A stretch of 64,000 nucleotides of DNA from Nocardioides flavescens (GTDB lineage Bacteria; Actinomycetota; Actinomycetes; Propionibacteriales; Nocardioidaceae): contig NZ_WUEK01000009.1 in NCBI RefSeq assembly GCF_009823805.1, positions 161,831-225,830 on the forward strand. The letters run 5' to 3'. The first letter of the stretch is position 1. Each line of letters starts with the position of its first letter. The notes under the pieces are model-generated. The model had not been told where the DNA came from, made no database searches, and saw nothing but the letters and a program-made list of their open reading frames with translations. Shown in pieces: positions 54,296 through 63,724 of this stretch. The translations under genes and the position numbers were made by a program.

Positions 54296-56035
54296 GTGCC
54301 CTCCTCGACACCGTCGTCCGGACCGCTCACCGCGCTGACCACCCGCGCCTCCTCCGCCGGCACCGCCGCGAAGGTGCTGCTCTCCTCGGGGATCATCAAG
54401 CCGTACTCCCCGCTCGCGCTCGCCCGGGTGCTGAAGCTGCTCAAGGACTGGGGCACCGGCCCCGCGGGCGGCTTCATGGCCATGGCGACGCTGCTGCCCG
54501 ACCGGGTCTGGATCTCCGACGAGCGCGGTGACCTCACCTGGGCCGAGGTCGACGAGCGCACGGACCGCCTCGCCCGGGCCCTGCAGGGCCTCGGCGTCGA
54601 CGAGGGGTCCTCGGTGGCGGTCATGGCCCGCAACCACCGCGGCTTCCTCGAGATCACGGTCGCCGCCGCCAAGCTCGGCGCGGACCTGCTCTACCTCAAC
54701 ACCGCCTTCGCCGGACCGCAGCTCGTCGAGGTCCTCGAGCGCGAGGACCCGACGGTCGTCGTGCATGACGAGGAGTTCACCGACCTGGTCGCCGACGCCC
54801 ACGTCGAGACGCGCGTGCTCGCCTGGGTCGACTCCGAGGTGGAGGAGAACGGCGCGCGGACCAGCCTCGACCGGCTCATCGAGGGCGAGGCGCGTGGTGG
54901 CGCCCGGCTGCCCGCCCCCGAGCACCACAGCCGGATCATCATCCTGACCTCAGGCACGACCGGCACGCCCAAGGGTGCGCCGCGCAACGAGGCCGGGGTC
55001 GACGCGGCGATCTCGCTGATGTCGCGGATGCCGCTGCGCCAGGGGTGGAGCGTGCACATCGCGGCGCCGCTGTTCCACACCTGGGGCTACGCCCACATGA
55101 TGCTGTCGCTGCTGCTGGGCCACACGCTGGTCCTGCGCCGCCGCTTCGACCCCGAGGGCGCCCTGCGCACGGTGGACGAGCAGGGCTGCGAGGGCTTCGT
55201 GGTCATCCCGGTGATGCTGCAGCGGATCCTGGGCCTGCCCGAGGAGGTGCTCGAGCGCTACTCGCTGCGCACGGTGCAGGTCGTGGCCGCCTCCGGCTCG
55301 GCGCTGCCGGGTGACCTGGCGCTGACCTGGATGGACCACTTCGGCGACAACCTCTACAACACCTACGGCTCCACCGAGGTCGCCTACGCCTCGATCGCGA
55401 CGCCGGAGGACCTGCGCGAGTCGCCGTCTTCGGCCGGCAAGCCGCCGTGGGCGACCGTCGTCAAGATCTACGACGAGAAGTCCGACCGCGAGCTCCCGGC
55501 GGGGGAGTCGGGGCGCATCTTCGTCGGCAACAGCCTGCTCTTCGAGGGCTACACCGGCGGCGGCCACAAGGACATGATCGACGGCCTGATGTCCTCGGGC
55601 GACGTGGGTCGCTTCGACGAGGACGGGCGGCTGCACATCGAGGGCCGCGACGACGACATGATCGTCTCCGGCGGCGAGAACGTCTTCCCGCAGGAGGTCG
55701 AGAACTGCCTCGCCCGGCACGAGGCGGTCGTCGAGGTGGCCGCGATCGGCGTCGACGACGACGAGTTCGGCAAGCGGCTCAAGGCCTTCGTGGTGCTGCA
55801 GTCGGGGGCCTCGGCGAGCGAGGACGACCTCAAGGAGCACGTCAAGCGCAACCTCGCGCGCTACAAGGTGCCCCGCGAGATCGTGGTCATCGACGAGCTG
55901 CCCCGCAACGCCACCGGCAAGGTGCTCAAGCGCGAGCTCGCCGACCGCGGCGGGGACTCCGCTGAGCAGGACTCCGGTGGGCAGGACTCCGGTGCGCAGG
56001 AGTCGGAGGACAGCGGGCAGACTGCTGCCACGTGA
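54296..56035 (+). CDS. long/medium-chain acyl-CoA synthetase
   Basis: A 579-residue AMP-forming acyl-CoA synthetase. P-loop LTSGTTGTPKG, A-motif NTYGSTEVAYA, hinge GRDDDMIVSGGENVFP and the C-terminal catalytic Lys in NATGKVLKREL are intact. It activates fatty acids with ATP and CoA. The C-terminus has imperfect EQDSGG repeats. GTG 54296 is the likely start; a GTG at 54227 extends the frame. The stop overlaps the peroxiredoxin start by 4 bases. Confidence 0.85.
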   Translation: MPSSTPSSGPLTALTTRASSAGTAAKVLLSSGIIKPYSPLALARVLKLLKDWGTGPAGGFMAMATLLPDRVWISDERGDLTWAEVDERTDRLARALQGLGVDEGSSVAVMARNHRGFLEITVAAAKLGADLLYLNTAFAGPQLVEVLEREDPTVVVHDEEFTDLVADAHVETRVLAWVDSEVEENGARTSLDRLIEGEARGGARLPAPEHHSRIIILTSGTTGTPKGAPRNEAGVDAAISLMSRMPLRQGWSVHIAAPLFHTWGYAHMMLSLLLGHTLVLRRRFDPEGALRTVDEQGCEGFVVIPVMLQRILGLPEEVLERYSLRTVQVVAASGSALPGDLALTWMDHFGDNLYNTYGSTEVAYASIATPEDLRESPSSAGKPPWATVVKIYDEKSDRELPAGESGRIFVGNSLLFEGYTGGGHKDMIDGLMSSGDVGRFDEDGRLHIEGRDDDMIVSGGENVFPQEVENCLARHEAVVEVAAIGVDDDEFGKRLKAFVVLQSGASASEDDLKEHVKRNLARYKVPREIVVIDELPRNATGKVLKRELADRGGDSAEQDSGGQDSGAQESEDSGQTAAT

Positions 56036-56499
56036 GCGGACTCCAGCTCGGCGGCCCGGCCCCGGACTTCACCCTGCGCGACCAGTTCGGCCAGGACGTC
56101 ACGCTGTCGTCGTTCCGCGGCCGCAAGGCCGTCGCCCTGGTCTTCTACCCCTACGCGTTCTCCGGGGTGTGCACGGGTGAGATGGCCGGGATCCGCGAGC
56201 GGCTCGCGGAGTTCCTCACCTTCGACACCGAGGTCCTCGCGATCTCGTGCGACCCGATGTTCGCGCTGCGCGCCTTCTCCGACAGCGACGGTCTCAACTT
56301 CCCGCTGCTCTCCGACTTCTGGCCGCACGGCGAGGTCGCCCGGGCCTACGACGTCTTCGACGAGCGCGCCGGCTGCCCCCGCCGCTCGTCGTACGTCGTC
56401 GACCGCGCCGGGACCGTCCGCTGGGCCGTCCACAACGCCATGCCCGAGGGGCGCGACCTCGACGAGCACCTGCGCCAGCTGCGCGAGGCCGCCGAGTAG
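56032..56499 (+). CDS. peroxiredoxin, AhpE-like
   Basis: A 155-residue AhpC/TSA-family peroxidase. The peroxidatic Cys is in YPYAFSGVCTGEM; further cysteines occur in ISCDPM and ERAGCPRRSS, so it may use a resolving Cys unlike one-Cys AhpE. It reduces peroxides in the cytoplasm. GTG 56032 overlaps the acyl-CoA synthetase stop, so the two are co-translated. Confidence 0.85.
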   Translation: MSGLQLGGPAPDFTLRDQFGQDVTLSSFRGRKAVALVFYPYAFSGVCTGEMAGIRERLAEFLTFDTEVLAISCDPMFALRAFSDSDGLNFPLLSDFWPHGEVARAYDVFDERAGCPRRSSYVVDRAGTVRWAVHNAMPEGRDLDEHLRQLREAAE

Positions 56500-56521
56500 T
56501 CGTCGGCCGCTGCCGGGTGGT

Positions 56522-56557
56522 GTGCCCGAGGACGAGTCCGGGCTCGTCCGTGGGCAC
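56522..56557. terminator. hairpin downstream of the peroxiredoxin gene
   Basis: GTGCCC and GGACGAG (56522-56536) pair with CTCGTCC and GGGCAC (56543-56557) with a small internal mismatch, 23 bp after the stop codon. Probable terminator. Confidence 0.65.
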
Positions 56558-56732
56558 GCGACCCGACTCCGACCCTGCACGCCTCGCACCCCGCACCCGC
56601 TGACCGCACGGGTGTGCACTGACCCGTTCGGACCATGCGGGACTGGCCCGGTCGGCTCAACTTCGAGACCACCCGGGCGGACCCGCCGTGGGGCGTTGCC
56701 ACGGGCCCGTCCGGCTGGCTAGGTTCGTGCAC

Positions 56733-56770
56733 GTCGAGCCGCTGGTGACCCGAGACTCCAGCGGCTCGAC
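56733..56770. terminator. strong hairpin upstream of tRNA-Val
   Basis: GTCGAGCCGCTGG (56733-56745) and CCAGCGGCTCGAC (56758-56770) form a perfect 13-bp stem, followed by CCTTTCC. It probably insulates the tRNA gene. The remainder of the 309-bp gap 56500-56808 shows only the earlier hairpin and presumed tRNA promoter. Confidence 0.7.
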
Positions 56771-56808
56771 CCTTTCCAGGCTCCTGTCGTAGCCTCGTCC
56801 CCGGTCCG

Positions 56809-56883
56809 GGGCGTATAGCTCAGCGGTAGAGCCCCTCGCTTACAACGAGGTGGTCGGGGGTTCGATCCCCTCTGCGCCCACCA
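56809..56883 (+). tRNA. tRNA-Val (anticodon TAC)
   Basis: Cloverleaf is visible: acceptor GGGCGTA pairs with TGCGCCC, D-arm AGCTCAGCGGTAGAGC, anticodon stem CCTCG/CGAGG with loop CTTACAA, T-arm with GGTTCGATCCC. The 3' CCA is encoded (56881-56883). Confidence 0.95.
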
Positions 56884-56911
56884 CGGCCGCCCCACCAGGG
56901 CGTCGGCCCGC

Positions 56912-57571
56912 TCAGCGGGTGGCGGAGTCCAGGGCGGCGCGCAGCCCCTCGGCGTCGAGCCGGGGACCGTAGCCGGGGGTGTCGGGCTGGATGCGCCAGC
57001 TCTCGGCGGCCGCGCCGCCGTCGACGACGTCGTAGCCGAGCTCGTCGAGCCAGGCGGCGACCTGGGCGCGGGCGTCGGCGTCGTCGCCGTAGATCGCCAG
57101 CGCCCGGCGCTGCGCGGTGCCGCTCGGCGTGCCGTCGAAGGCGAGCTGGTCGCTCTGGATGTGGTTGAAGGCCTTGACCACCTTCGAGTCCGGCAGGTGT
57201 CGCTGGAGCAGCTCGGTGGACGTCGCGCTCTGATCGTCGAGCTCGGCGATCTGCCCGTCGCGCTGCGGGTAGTAGTTGTTCGTGTCGACGACGACCTTGC
57301 CGGCGAGCGGCTCGACCGGCACCTGGTCGATCGCGTGGAGCGGGATGGTGACGACCACGAGGTCGCCGCGCTCGGCGGCGCCCTGGGCGGTGTCGGCGCT
57401 CGCCCGGTCGCCGAGCTCGGCGACCAGGTCGGCGAGGGTCTCGGGACCGCGGGAGTTGCTCACCACGACGTCGTAGCCGGCCGCGGTGGCGATCCGGGCG
57501 ACGGCGGTGCCGATGTGGCCCGCGCCGATGGTGGCGACGGTCGTGGTGCCGGGGGAGAAGGGGGTGCTCAT
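56912..57571 (-). CDS. NADPH-dependent F420 reductase-like oxidoreductase
   Basis: A 219-residue Rossmann protein (ATIGAGHIGTAVARIA) of the NADP oxidoreductase/F420-dependent family, with DTNNYYPQRDG and KAFNHIQSDQL in the substrate region. It would transfer hydride between NADPH and F420 or another acceptor. Actinobacteria often contain several such paralogues, so the cofactor is not certain. ATG 57571 (MSTPFSPGTTTV). Divergent from the fatty acyl-CoA reductase gene. Confidence 0.72.
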   Translation of the reverse strand: MSTPFSPGTTTVATIGAGHIGTAVARIATAAGYDVVVSNSRGPETLADLVAELGDRASADTAQGAAERGDLVVVTIPLHAIDQVPVEPLAGKVVVDTNNYYPQRDGQIAELDDQSATSTELLQRHLPDSKVVKAFNHIQSDQLAFDGTPSGTAQRRALAIYGDDADARAQVAAWLDELGYDVVDGGAAAESWRIQPDTPGYGPRLDAEGLRAALDSATR

Positions 57572-57645
57572 GGGGGAGGAACGCCGCGCCGCCGGTCGCG
57601 ATTCCCCGGGGGCACCGCACCTGTCCTCGGTGGGAGGTCGCGCCT

Positions 57646-59964
57646 GTGGCACGATCGTCCGTCGTGGCGGGTGCGGACGAGCGATCGGTGGCGGAGCGGC
57701 TGGCCGGTCAGCACGTCCTGGTGACGGGTGTGACCGGCTTCGTCGGCGAGGCGCTGCTCCACCTGATGCTCACCGAGGTGCCCGGTGTGCGCACCTCCGT
57801 GGTCGTGCGGCCCAAGGGCTCCACCACGGGTGAGATGCGCATCGCCAAGCTGCTCGAGAAGCCGGTCTTCGCCGACGTCGTCGCCGCCGCGGGCGGCGTG
57901 CCCGAGCTGATGGCCGCCCGGGTCGGCGTCGTCGAGGGCGACCTGGCCGACGTGCCGCCGCTGCCGACCGACCTCGACGCCGTCGTGCACTGCGCCGGCG
58001 ACGTGTCCTTCGACCCGCCGGTCGACGAGGGGTTCACGAGCAACGTCGTCGGGGTGCGCGACCTGCTCGCCCGCATCGACGAGGCGTCCGCCGCCTCGGG
58101 CACCGACATCCACTACGTCCACATCTCCACGGCGTACGTCGCCGGCCGGCGCCGCGGCTCGATCCCCGAGGCGCCCGTCGACCACGAGGTCGACCTCGAG
58201 GCCGAGCTCGCCTGGGGGCTGAGCCAGCGCCAGTCGGTCGAGCACCGCAGCCGCAGCGTCGACGTGCTCGAGCGCGAGCGCCGCAAGGCCGAGCGCGCCC
58301 ACGGCCGCGCGGGCCTGCTCACCGCCGCGCGGGCCACCGAGGTCGCGCGCCGCCAGTGGGTCAAGGACGAGCTGGTGCGCATCGGCACCGAGCGGGCGCG
58401 CAGCCTCGGCTGGACCGACTGCTACACCTTCACCAAGGCGATGGGCGAGCGGATCGTCGAGCGCTGGTCGGCCGCGGGCCACCGCGCCTCGATCGTGCGC
58501 CCCAGCATCATCGAGTCGGCTCTCGAGCGGCCCCACGCGGGCTGGATCGAGGGCTTCAAGATGGCCGAGCCGCTGATCCTGGCCTACGGCCGCGGCGAGC
58601 TGCCGGAGTTCCCCGCCTCCGCCGACACGATCGTCGACATCGTCCCGGTCGACCACGTGGTCAGCGCGATCGTGGCGGTGCTCGCGCACCCGCCGGCGCC
58701 CGCCGAGCCGGCGTTCTTCCACGTCTCGAGCGGCGACCGCAACCCGCTCACGTTCAACGTCCTCTACACCTCGGTGCGCACCTACTTCGAGCGCCACCCG
58801 TTCACCGCCACCGACCGCGGCAACGTGCGGCTGCCCGAGTGGCGCTTCCCGGGCGCCCGCTCGGTCGAGCGGCTGCTGTCGACCAGTGAGAAGGCCTGGA
58901 AGGCCGCCGACTACGTCGTCGGGCACGCGCCGCGCAGCGACCGGGCGCGCGACATGGCGCGCCGGCTGCACCAGCAGGGCCGCCGCCTGGAGTTCTTGCG
59001 CCGCTACCTCGACCTCTACATGGAGTACGCCACCGCCGAGCTGCGCTTCTCCGACCGCCGCACGCTCGCGCTCTACGAGTCGCTCTCGGACGCCGACCGC
59101 TCGACGTTCGCCTTCGACACCGCGGTCGTCGACTGGGAGCACTACTTCCTCGACGTGCACTGCCCCTCGGTCACCGAGCCGGTGCGCAAGCTCGACGAGC
59201 TGCGCGCCCTGCGCCGCAAGAGCGCGAAGACCGGCCTGCGCAAGGTGGGCGACAAGCGCGACGGCGTCGCGGCGTTCTTCGACATGGACGGCACGCTGCT
59301 GTCGTCCAACGTCATCGAGACGTTCCTGTGGGTGCGGCTGCGCGAGCTCGACCGGCTCGGTCGTCTCGGCGAGCTCGGCCGGATGGCCACCCGGGTGCCG
59401 AGCCTCGTGCAGGCCGAGCGCCGCTCGCGCAGCGACTTCCTGCGCGGGGTCTACCGCGACTACGCGGGGGCCCGGCTCGCCGACCTCGACGAGGTCGCCG
59501 ACGAGCACCTGACCAGCCACATCCTGTCGCGGCTCTCGCCCGACGCCGTGCGCCGCATCCGCGAGCACCGGCGCGCGGGGCACCGCACCGTCCTCATCAC
59601 CGGCGCGATCCGGCCGCTCACCCGCCCGCTGATCCCGCTCTTCGACCACATCGAGGCCGCCGAGCTCGAGGTCGACGAGCGCGGCATCTGCACCGGCCAC
59701 CTCGCCACCTCGCCGCTCGTGGGGGAGTCGCGCGGGGCGTGGATGAAGTCCTACGCCGCCGAGCACGGCATCGACATGGCCGCGTCGTTCGCCTACGCCG
59801 ACTCGCTGTCCGACCTGCCGCTGCTGGAAGCCGTCGGCAACCCGGTCGCCGTGCGCCCCGACGTCCCGCTCTACCGCCACGCGCGGCGCTCGCACTGGGA
59901 CGTCGCCGACTGGGCGAGCCCGTCCGGCTCGACCCGTGCCCTCGACCCCGCCGCCCGGAGGTGA
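57646..59964 (+). CDS. fusion of fatty acyl-CoA reductase-like SDR and HAD-IB phosphatase
   Basis: A 772-residue two-domain protein. The N-terminal half is an extended SDR/NAD-binding-4 reductase (GVTGFVGEALL near residue 28, catalytic YTFTK near 260) like fatty acyl-CoA reductases. The C-terminal half is a HAD-IB hydrolase: FFDMDGTLLSS near 545, VLITGA, and YADSLSDLPLL. The joint protein might reduce an acyl thioester and remove a phosphate in one lipid pathway. GTG 57646 has GGGAGG 8 bases upstream. First gene of a four-gene cluster; the next start is 7 bp after its stop. Confidence 0.82.
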   Translation: MARSSVVAGADERSVAERLAGQHVLVTGVTGFVGEALLHLMLTEVPGVRTSVVVRPKGSTTGEMRIAKLLEKPVFADVVAAAGGVPELMAARVGVVEGDLADVPPLPTDLDAVVHCAGDVSFDPPVDEGFTSNVVGVRDLLARIDEASAASGTDIHYVHISTAYVAGRRRGSIPEAPVDHEVDLEAELAWGLSQRQSVEHRSRSVDVLERERRKAERAHGRAGLLTAARATEVARRQWVKDELVRIGTERARSLGWTDCYTFTKAMGERIVERWSAAGHRASIVRPSIIESALERPHAGWIEGFKMAEPLILAYGRGELPEFPASADTIVDIVPVDHVVSAIVAVLAHPPAPAEPAFFHVSSGDRNPLTFNVLYTSVRTYFERHPFTATDRGNVRLPEWRFPGARSVERLLSTSEKAWKAADYVVGHAPRSDRARDMARRLHQQGRRLEFLRRYLDLYMEYATAELRFSDRRTLALYESLSDADRSTFAFDTAVVDWEHYFLDVHCPSVTEPVRKLDELRALRRKSAKTGLRKVGDKRDGVAAFFDMDGTLLSSNVIETFLWVRLRELDRLGRLGELGRMATRVPSLVQAERRSRSDFLRGVYRDYAGARLADLDEVADEHLTSHILSRLSPDAVRRIREHRRAGHRTVLITGAIRPLTRPLIPLFDHIEAAELEVDERGICTGHLATSPLVGESRGAWMKSYAAEHGIDMAASFAYADSLSDLPLLEAVGNPVAVRPDVPLYRHARRSHWDVADWASPSGSTRALDPAARR

Positions 59965-59971
59965 CGCGGGG

Positions 59972-61171
59972 ATGATGCTCGCGCTCGAGATGTTCCGCAG
60001 CCTGCCGCGCACCGTCGCGGGCAAGGCGATGGGCTCGCGGATGCCTGGACTGCTGTCCGGCTTCGCCGCCCCCCTGCGGCTCGTGACCATCGACCCGCCT
60101 GTGGTCGACCGGCCGGGCTGGGCCCGGCTGCGCACCCGGCTCTCCGGCATCTGCGGCTCCGACCTCGGGGCACTGTCGGGGTCGACGTCGCTCTACTTCT
60201 CCGCGGTGGTCTCGCTGCCGTTCGTGCCCGGCCACGAGGTCGTCGCCGAGCTCCTCGACGACTGCGAGGACCTCCCCAAGGGCACCCGCGTCGTGCTCGA
60301 CCCCGTGCTCACCTGCGCGGCGCGCGGCGTCGAGCCGTGCGAGAACTGCGCGCTCGGCGACACCAACCGCTGCTCGCGGATCACCGTCGGCGACCTCTCG
60401 CCCGGACTGCAGACCGGCTTCTGCAAGGACACCGGCGGCGGGTGGGGCCAGCAGCTCTCCGCCCACCGCAGCCAGATGCACCCGGTGCCCGAGGGCTGGT
60501 CGGACGAGCAGGCCCTGCTCCTCGAGCCGCTGTCGTGCGCGGTGCACACCGCCCTGCGGGCCGGCGTGCGCGACGGTGACCGCGTGCTCGTCAGCGGCGC
60601 CGGCGCGGTCGGGCTCTTCGCGACGCTCGCGCTGCGCGAGCTCACGCCGGCCGGCGAGATCGTCGTCGTCGCCAAGCACGGCCACCAGCGCGAGCTCGCC
60701 CAGCAGTTCGGCGCCAGTGAGGTGGTCGCGCCGCGCGAGGTGCTGCGCCGCGTACGCCGCTCGACCGGCGCCTTCCAGCTCAACCCCGACTACGCCGCGC
60801 CGTACCTCCTCGGCGGGGTCGACGTGGCCGTCGACGCCGTCGGCAGCAAGCAGTCGCTCGAGACCGCGCTCGGTGCCACGCGCGCCGGCGGTCGCGTCGT
60901 GCTCTCGGGGATGCCCGCCGCCGCCGACCTGTCGGCCGCGTGGTTCCGCGAGCTGGAGATCGTCGGCACCTACGCCTCCTCGCAGTCCGAGGACGCCTTC
61001 GACAAGGCGATCGAGCTCGGCTCCCTGGAGCCGGTCGTGCAGCTGTCCAAGACCGTGGTCTCCTACCCGCTGCACCGCTGGCGCGAGGCCCTCGACCACG
61101 CCCACGCGGCCGGCCGTCTCGGGACGGTCAAGGTCGCCTTCGACCCGAGGTCCTCGGGCAGCTCGTCGTGA
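59972..61171 (+). CDS. zinc-type medium-chain alcohol dehydrogenase
   Basis: A 399-residue MDR protein with an N-terminal extension. GICGSDLGALSG carries the catalytic-zinc Cys, VPGHEVVAEL the His/Glu pair, the structural cysteines lie in CENCALGDTNRC, and GAGAVGLFATLA binds NAD(P). It would interconvert an alcohol and aldehyde (or hydroxy and keto group), fitting between the reductase and LarA-like genes. ATG 59972 follows GGAGGTGA. Confidence 0.8.
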   Translation: MMLALEMFRSLPRTVAGKAMGSRMPGLLSGFAAPLRLVTIDPPVVDRPGWARLRTRLSGICGSDLGALSGSTSLYFSAVVSLPFVPGHEVVAELLDDCEDLPKGTRVVLDPVLTCAARGVEPCENCALGDTNRCSRITVGDLSPGLQTGFCKDTGGGWGQQLSAHRSQMHPVPEGWSDEQALLLEPLSCAVHTALRAGVRDGDRVLVSGAGAVGLFATLALRELTPAGEIVVVAKHGHQRELAQQFGASEVVAPREVLRRVRRSTGAFQLNPDYAAPYLLGGVDVAVDAVGSKQSLETALGATRAGGRVVLSGMPAAADLSAAWFRELEIVGTYASSQSEDAFDKAIELGSLEPVVQLSKTVVSYPLHRWREALDHAHAAGRLGTVKVAFDPRSSGSSS

Positions 61172-61214
61172 CCAGCGACCGCCGAGACCAGTCGACAACA
61201 AGGATGGATGTCAG

Positions 61215-62795
61215 ATGAGCAGGCCAGGTTTCGTCCTCGAGGTCGACGACCGCACGCCCCCGATGATCGTGCACGAGGGGCTCGGCTTCCGGCTCGAGAG
61301 CTTCCCGCTCGGCACCCGGGTGGTCTACCCGCCCGAGTCGCTGCCCGCAGTGCCCGACGTCGACGCGGCGATCGACCACGCGCTGCGCAACCCGGAGGAG
61401 TCCGAGCCGCTGCCGGCGCTGCTGCGCGCGGGCATGCGACTGACCATCGCCTTCGACGACCTGTCGCTCCCGCTGCCGACCATGAAGGCGCCCGACATCC
61501 GCGGGCGCATCATCGAGGCGGTGCTGACCATGGCCGCCGAGGCGGGCGTGGACGACGTCAAGCTGGTCGCGGCCAACGCGCTGCACCGCCGGATGACCGC
61601 CGCCGAGCTCAAGCACATCGTCGGCGAGCGGGTGTTCCGCTCGTTCTACCCCCAGGGCGACCTCTACAACTTCGACGCCGAGGACCAGGACAACCTGCTC
61701 CACCTCGGCACCACCGAGCACGGCGAGGACATCGAGATCGACAAGCGGGCGGCGACCTCCGACCTGCTCGTCTACGTCAACGTCAACCTCGTCGCGATGG
61801 ACGGCGGCCACAAGTCCGTCGGCATCGGGCTGGCGTCGTACAAGTCGATCAAGCACCACCACAACGCCAAGACGATGGTGCACTCGCGCTCGTTCATGGA
61901 CCACAAGAAGTCCGCGATGCACCACTCCGCCTGGCGGATGGGGCGCATCATCAAGGACACCGTCAAGGTCTTCCAGATCGAGACGACCCTCAACAACGAC
62001 ATCTTCCCGAAGTCGCTCGCCTTCCTGCAGAAGCGCGAGTGGGAGTGGTCGGTGCGCGACCAGGCCTCGATGCTGGCCGTCAAGCGCGGGCTCGCGATGG
62101 CGCCGCAGAAGGCGCGCCACAAGCTGTTCCACGACGTCCGCTCGGTCTACGGCCTGACCGGTGTGCGCGCAGGCGAGGTCGAGGCGGTGCACACCAAGAC
62201 GTTGGAGAAGGTCCACGCCCAGCACAGCGTCGAGGTCGACGGCCAGTCCGACGTGCTCGTCATGGGGGTGCCCTACGTCGGCCCCTACAACGTCAACAGC
62301 TCCATGAACCCGATCCTCGCGACCTGCATGGGCCTGGGCTACTACTTCAACTCCTACCGGGGTCAGCCGGTCGTCCGCAAGGGCGGCGCGGTGATCCTCT
62401 ACCACCCCCTCGACGAGGGCTTCAACCAGCTGCACCACCCCTCCTACGTCGACTTCTACGAGGAGGTCCTCGCCGAGTCGACCGACCCGGCGGTCGTGGG
62501 GGAGAAGTACGAGCAGCAGTTCGCCGAGGACCCGTGGTACCGCCACCTCTACCGCACCTCGCACGCCTACCACGGCGTCCACCCGTTCTACATGTGGTAC
62601 TGGGCGGCGCACGCGATGGACCACGTCGGCGACGTGATCTGGGTCGGCGGCGACCGCAAGGCGGCGGCGCGGCTGGGCTTCCGGGCCGCGACGACGCTGC
62701 AGGACGCGCTCGAGATGGCGTCCAGCACGGTCGGTCCCTCGCCGTCGATCACCTACCTGCACAACCCGCCGCACCTGCTCGCGGACGTGCGGTGA
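61215..62795 (+). CDS. LarA-like (DUF2088) family protein
   Basis: A 526-residue protein similar to lactate racemase LarA. The DDLSLPLP stretch (residues 81-88) stands where LarA has D-x-T-R-P; NALHRRMTAAE contains the His108-equivalent (His124). GGHK at 197-200 fits the pyridinium-binding Lys184, with His216 at the His200 spacing, while the His174 position appears to be Val. It is about 100 residues longer than LarA. LarA racemises 2-hydroxy acids using the nickel-pincer cofactor; larB, larC and larE are absent here. ATG 61215 (MSRPGFVLEVDD). Confidence 0.7.
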   Translation: MSRPGFVLEVDDRTPPMIVHEGLGFRLESFPLGTRVVYPPESLPAVPDVDAAIDHALRNPEESEPLPALLRAGMRLTIAFDDLSLPLPTMKAPDIRGRIIEAVLTMAAEAGVDDVKLVAANALHRRMTAAELKHIVGERVFRSFYPQGDLYNFDAEDQDNLLHLGTTEHGEDIEIDKRAATSDLLVYVNVNLVAMDGGHKSVGIGLASYKSIKHHHNAKTMVHSRSFMDHKKSAMHHSAWRMGRIIKDTVKVFQIETTLNNDIFPKSLAFLQKREWEWSVRDQASMLAVKRGLAMAPQKARHKLFHDVRSVYGLTGVRAGEVEAVHTKTLEKVHAQHSVEVDGQSDVLVMGVPYVGPYNVNSSMNPILATCMGLGYYFNSYRGQPVVRKGGAVILYHPLDEGFNQLHHPSYVDFYEEVLAESTDPAVVGEKYEQQFAEDPWYRHLYRTSHAYHGVHPFYMWYWAAHAMDHVGDVIWVGGDRKAAARLGFRAATTLQDALEMASSTVGPSPSITYLHNPPHLLADVR

Positions 62796-62802
62796 GGTCG
62801 GC

Positions 62803-63717
62803 ATGAGCCTCGCCTCCGATCTGAAGCAGGTGCGCGAGGGCTGGCGCTGGGGTCGGCGCCCGCTCGTGCCGCGCTCGGCCGAGCCCTACGTCCTGCCCAC
62901 GCAGAAGAGCGTCTTCCCCTCCGACTGGTCGCGCGGCCCGGCGGCCGTGGCGGCGCGCGAGATCGCGCAGAAAGCCGGGCTGGAGCCGCTCTTCCGCTCC
63001 CAGGTGCGCACCCGCGTCGAGGGCCTCGACGTCCTCGAGCGCCTCGAGGGCCCGGTCATCTTCGCGGCCAACCACGCCTCGCACCTCGACACCCCGCTGG
63101 TGCTGCTCTCGCTGCCCGACGCGTGGCGGCGGCGTACGGCGGTCGCCGCAGCGGCCGACTACTTCTTCGACACCTGGTGGCGGGCCGTCGGCTCCTCGCT
63201 GGTGTTCAACACCTTCCCGATCGACCGCCGCGGCGGCGCGATGGCGACCACGCCGGGCGAGGTGCTCGCCGAGGGCTGGTCCCTGGTGATCTTCCCGGAG
63301 GGCACCCGGTCCAAGGACGGCTGGATGGGCAACTTCCGGATGGGCGCGGCGTTCCTGGCCGTGGAGCACGGCGTGCCGGTCGTGCCGGTGGCCCACCGCG
63401 GCACGTTCGCGGCGATGCCGCGCGACCAGAACTGGCCCTCGAAGGGCCGTCGTCAGCTCACCGTCCGCTTCGGGGAGCCGCTGAGCCCCGCCGAGGGTGA
63501 GAGCGTGCGCGACTTCGCGCCCCGCATCCGCGACGGGGTCGCGGCGCTGCTCGACGAGGACAGGAGCACCTGGTGGGAGGCGAAGCGACGCGCCGCCAGC
63601 GGCACGACGCCCGACCCGTCGGGGCCGGACGTCGCACCGTGGCGGCGCGTGTGGGAGCAGTCGGAGTCGCCGGAGTCGGACTCGCCCCGGCGGCTCAGGG
63701 TGTGGCAGCGGTACTAG
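62803..63717 (+). CDS. 1-acylglycerol-3-phosphate O-acyltransferase family protein (PlsC-like)
   Basis: A 304-residue acyltransferase. The catalytic HX4D motif is NHASHLD and the phosphate-binding motif is FPEGTRS; FPIDRRGG is the third motif. It transfers an acyl chain to a glycerophosphate-like or other hydroxyl acceptor at the membrane. No clear transmembrane helix is seen. ATG 62803, 7 bp after the LarA-like stop, ends the four-gene lipid cluster. Confidence 0.85.
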   Translation: MSLASDLKQVREGWRWGRRPLVPRSAEPYVLPTQKSVFPSDWSRGPAAVAAREIAQKAGLEPLFRSQVRTRVEGLDVLERLEGPVIFAANHASHLDTPLVLLSLPDAWRRRTAVAAAADYFFDTWWRAVGSSLVFNTFPIDRRGGAMATTPGEVLAEGWSLVIFPEGTRSKDGWMGNFRMGAAFLAVEHGVPVVPVAHRGTFAAMPRDQNWPSKGRRQLTVRFGEPLSPAEGESVRDFAPRIRDGVAALLDEDRSTWWEAKRRAASGTTPDPSGPDVAPWRRVWEQSESPESDSPRRLRVWQRY

Positions 63718-63724
63718 ACGCCCA

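Noticed and set aside
56809..56883. tRNA-Val as the attachment site of an integrated element
   Set aside because: No integrase gene, no repeat of the tRNA 3' end within the window, and flanking genes look chromosomal.
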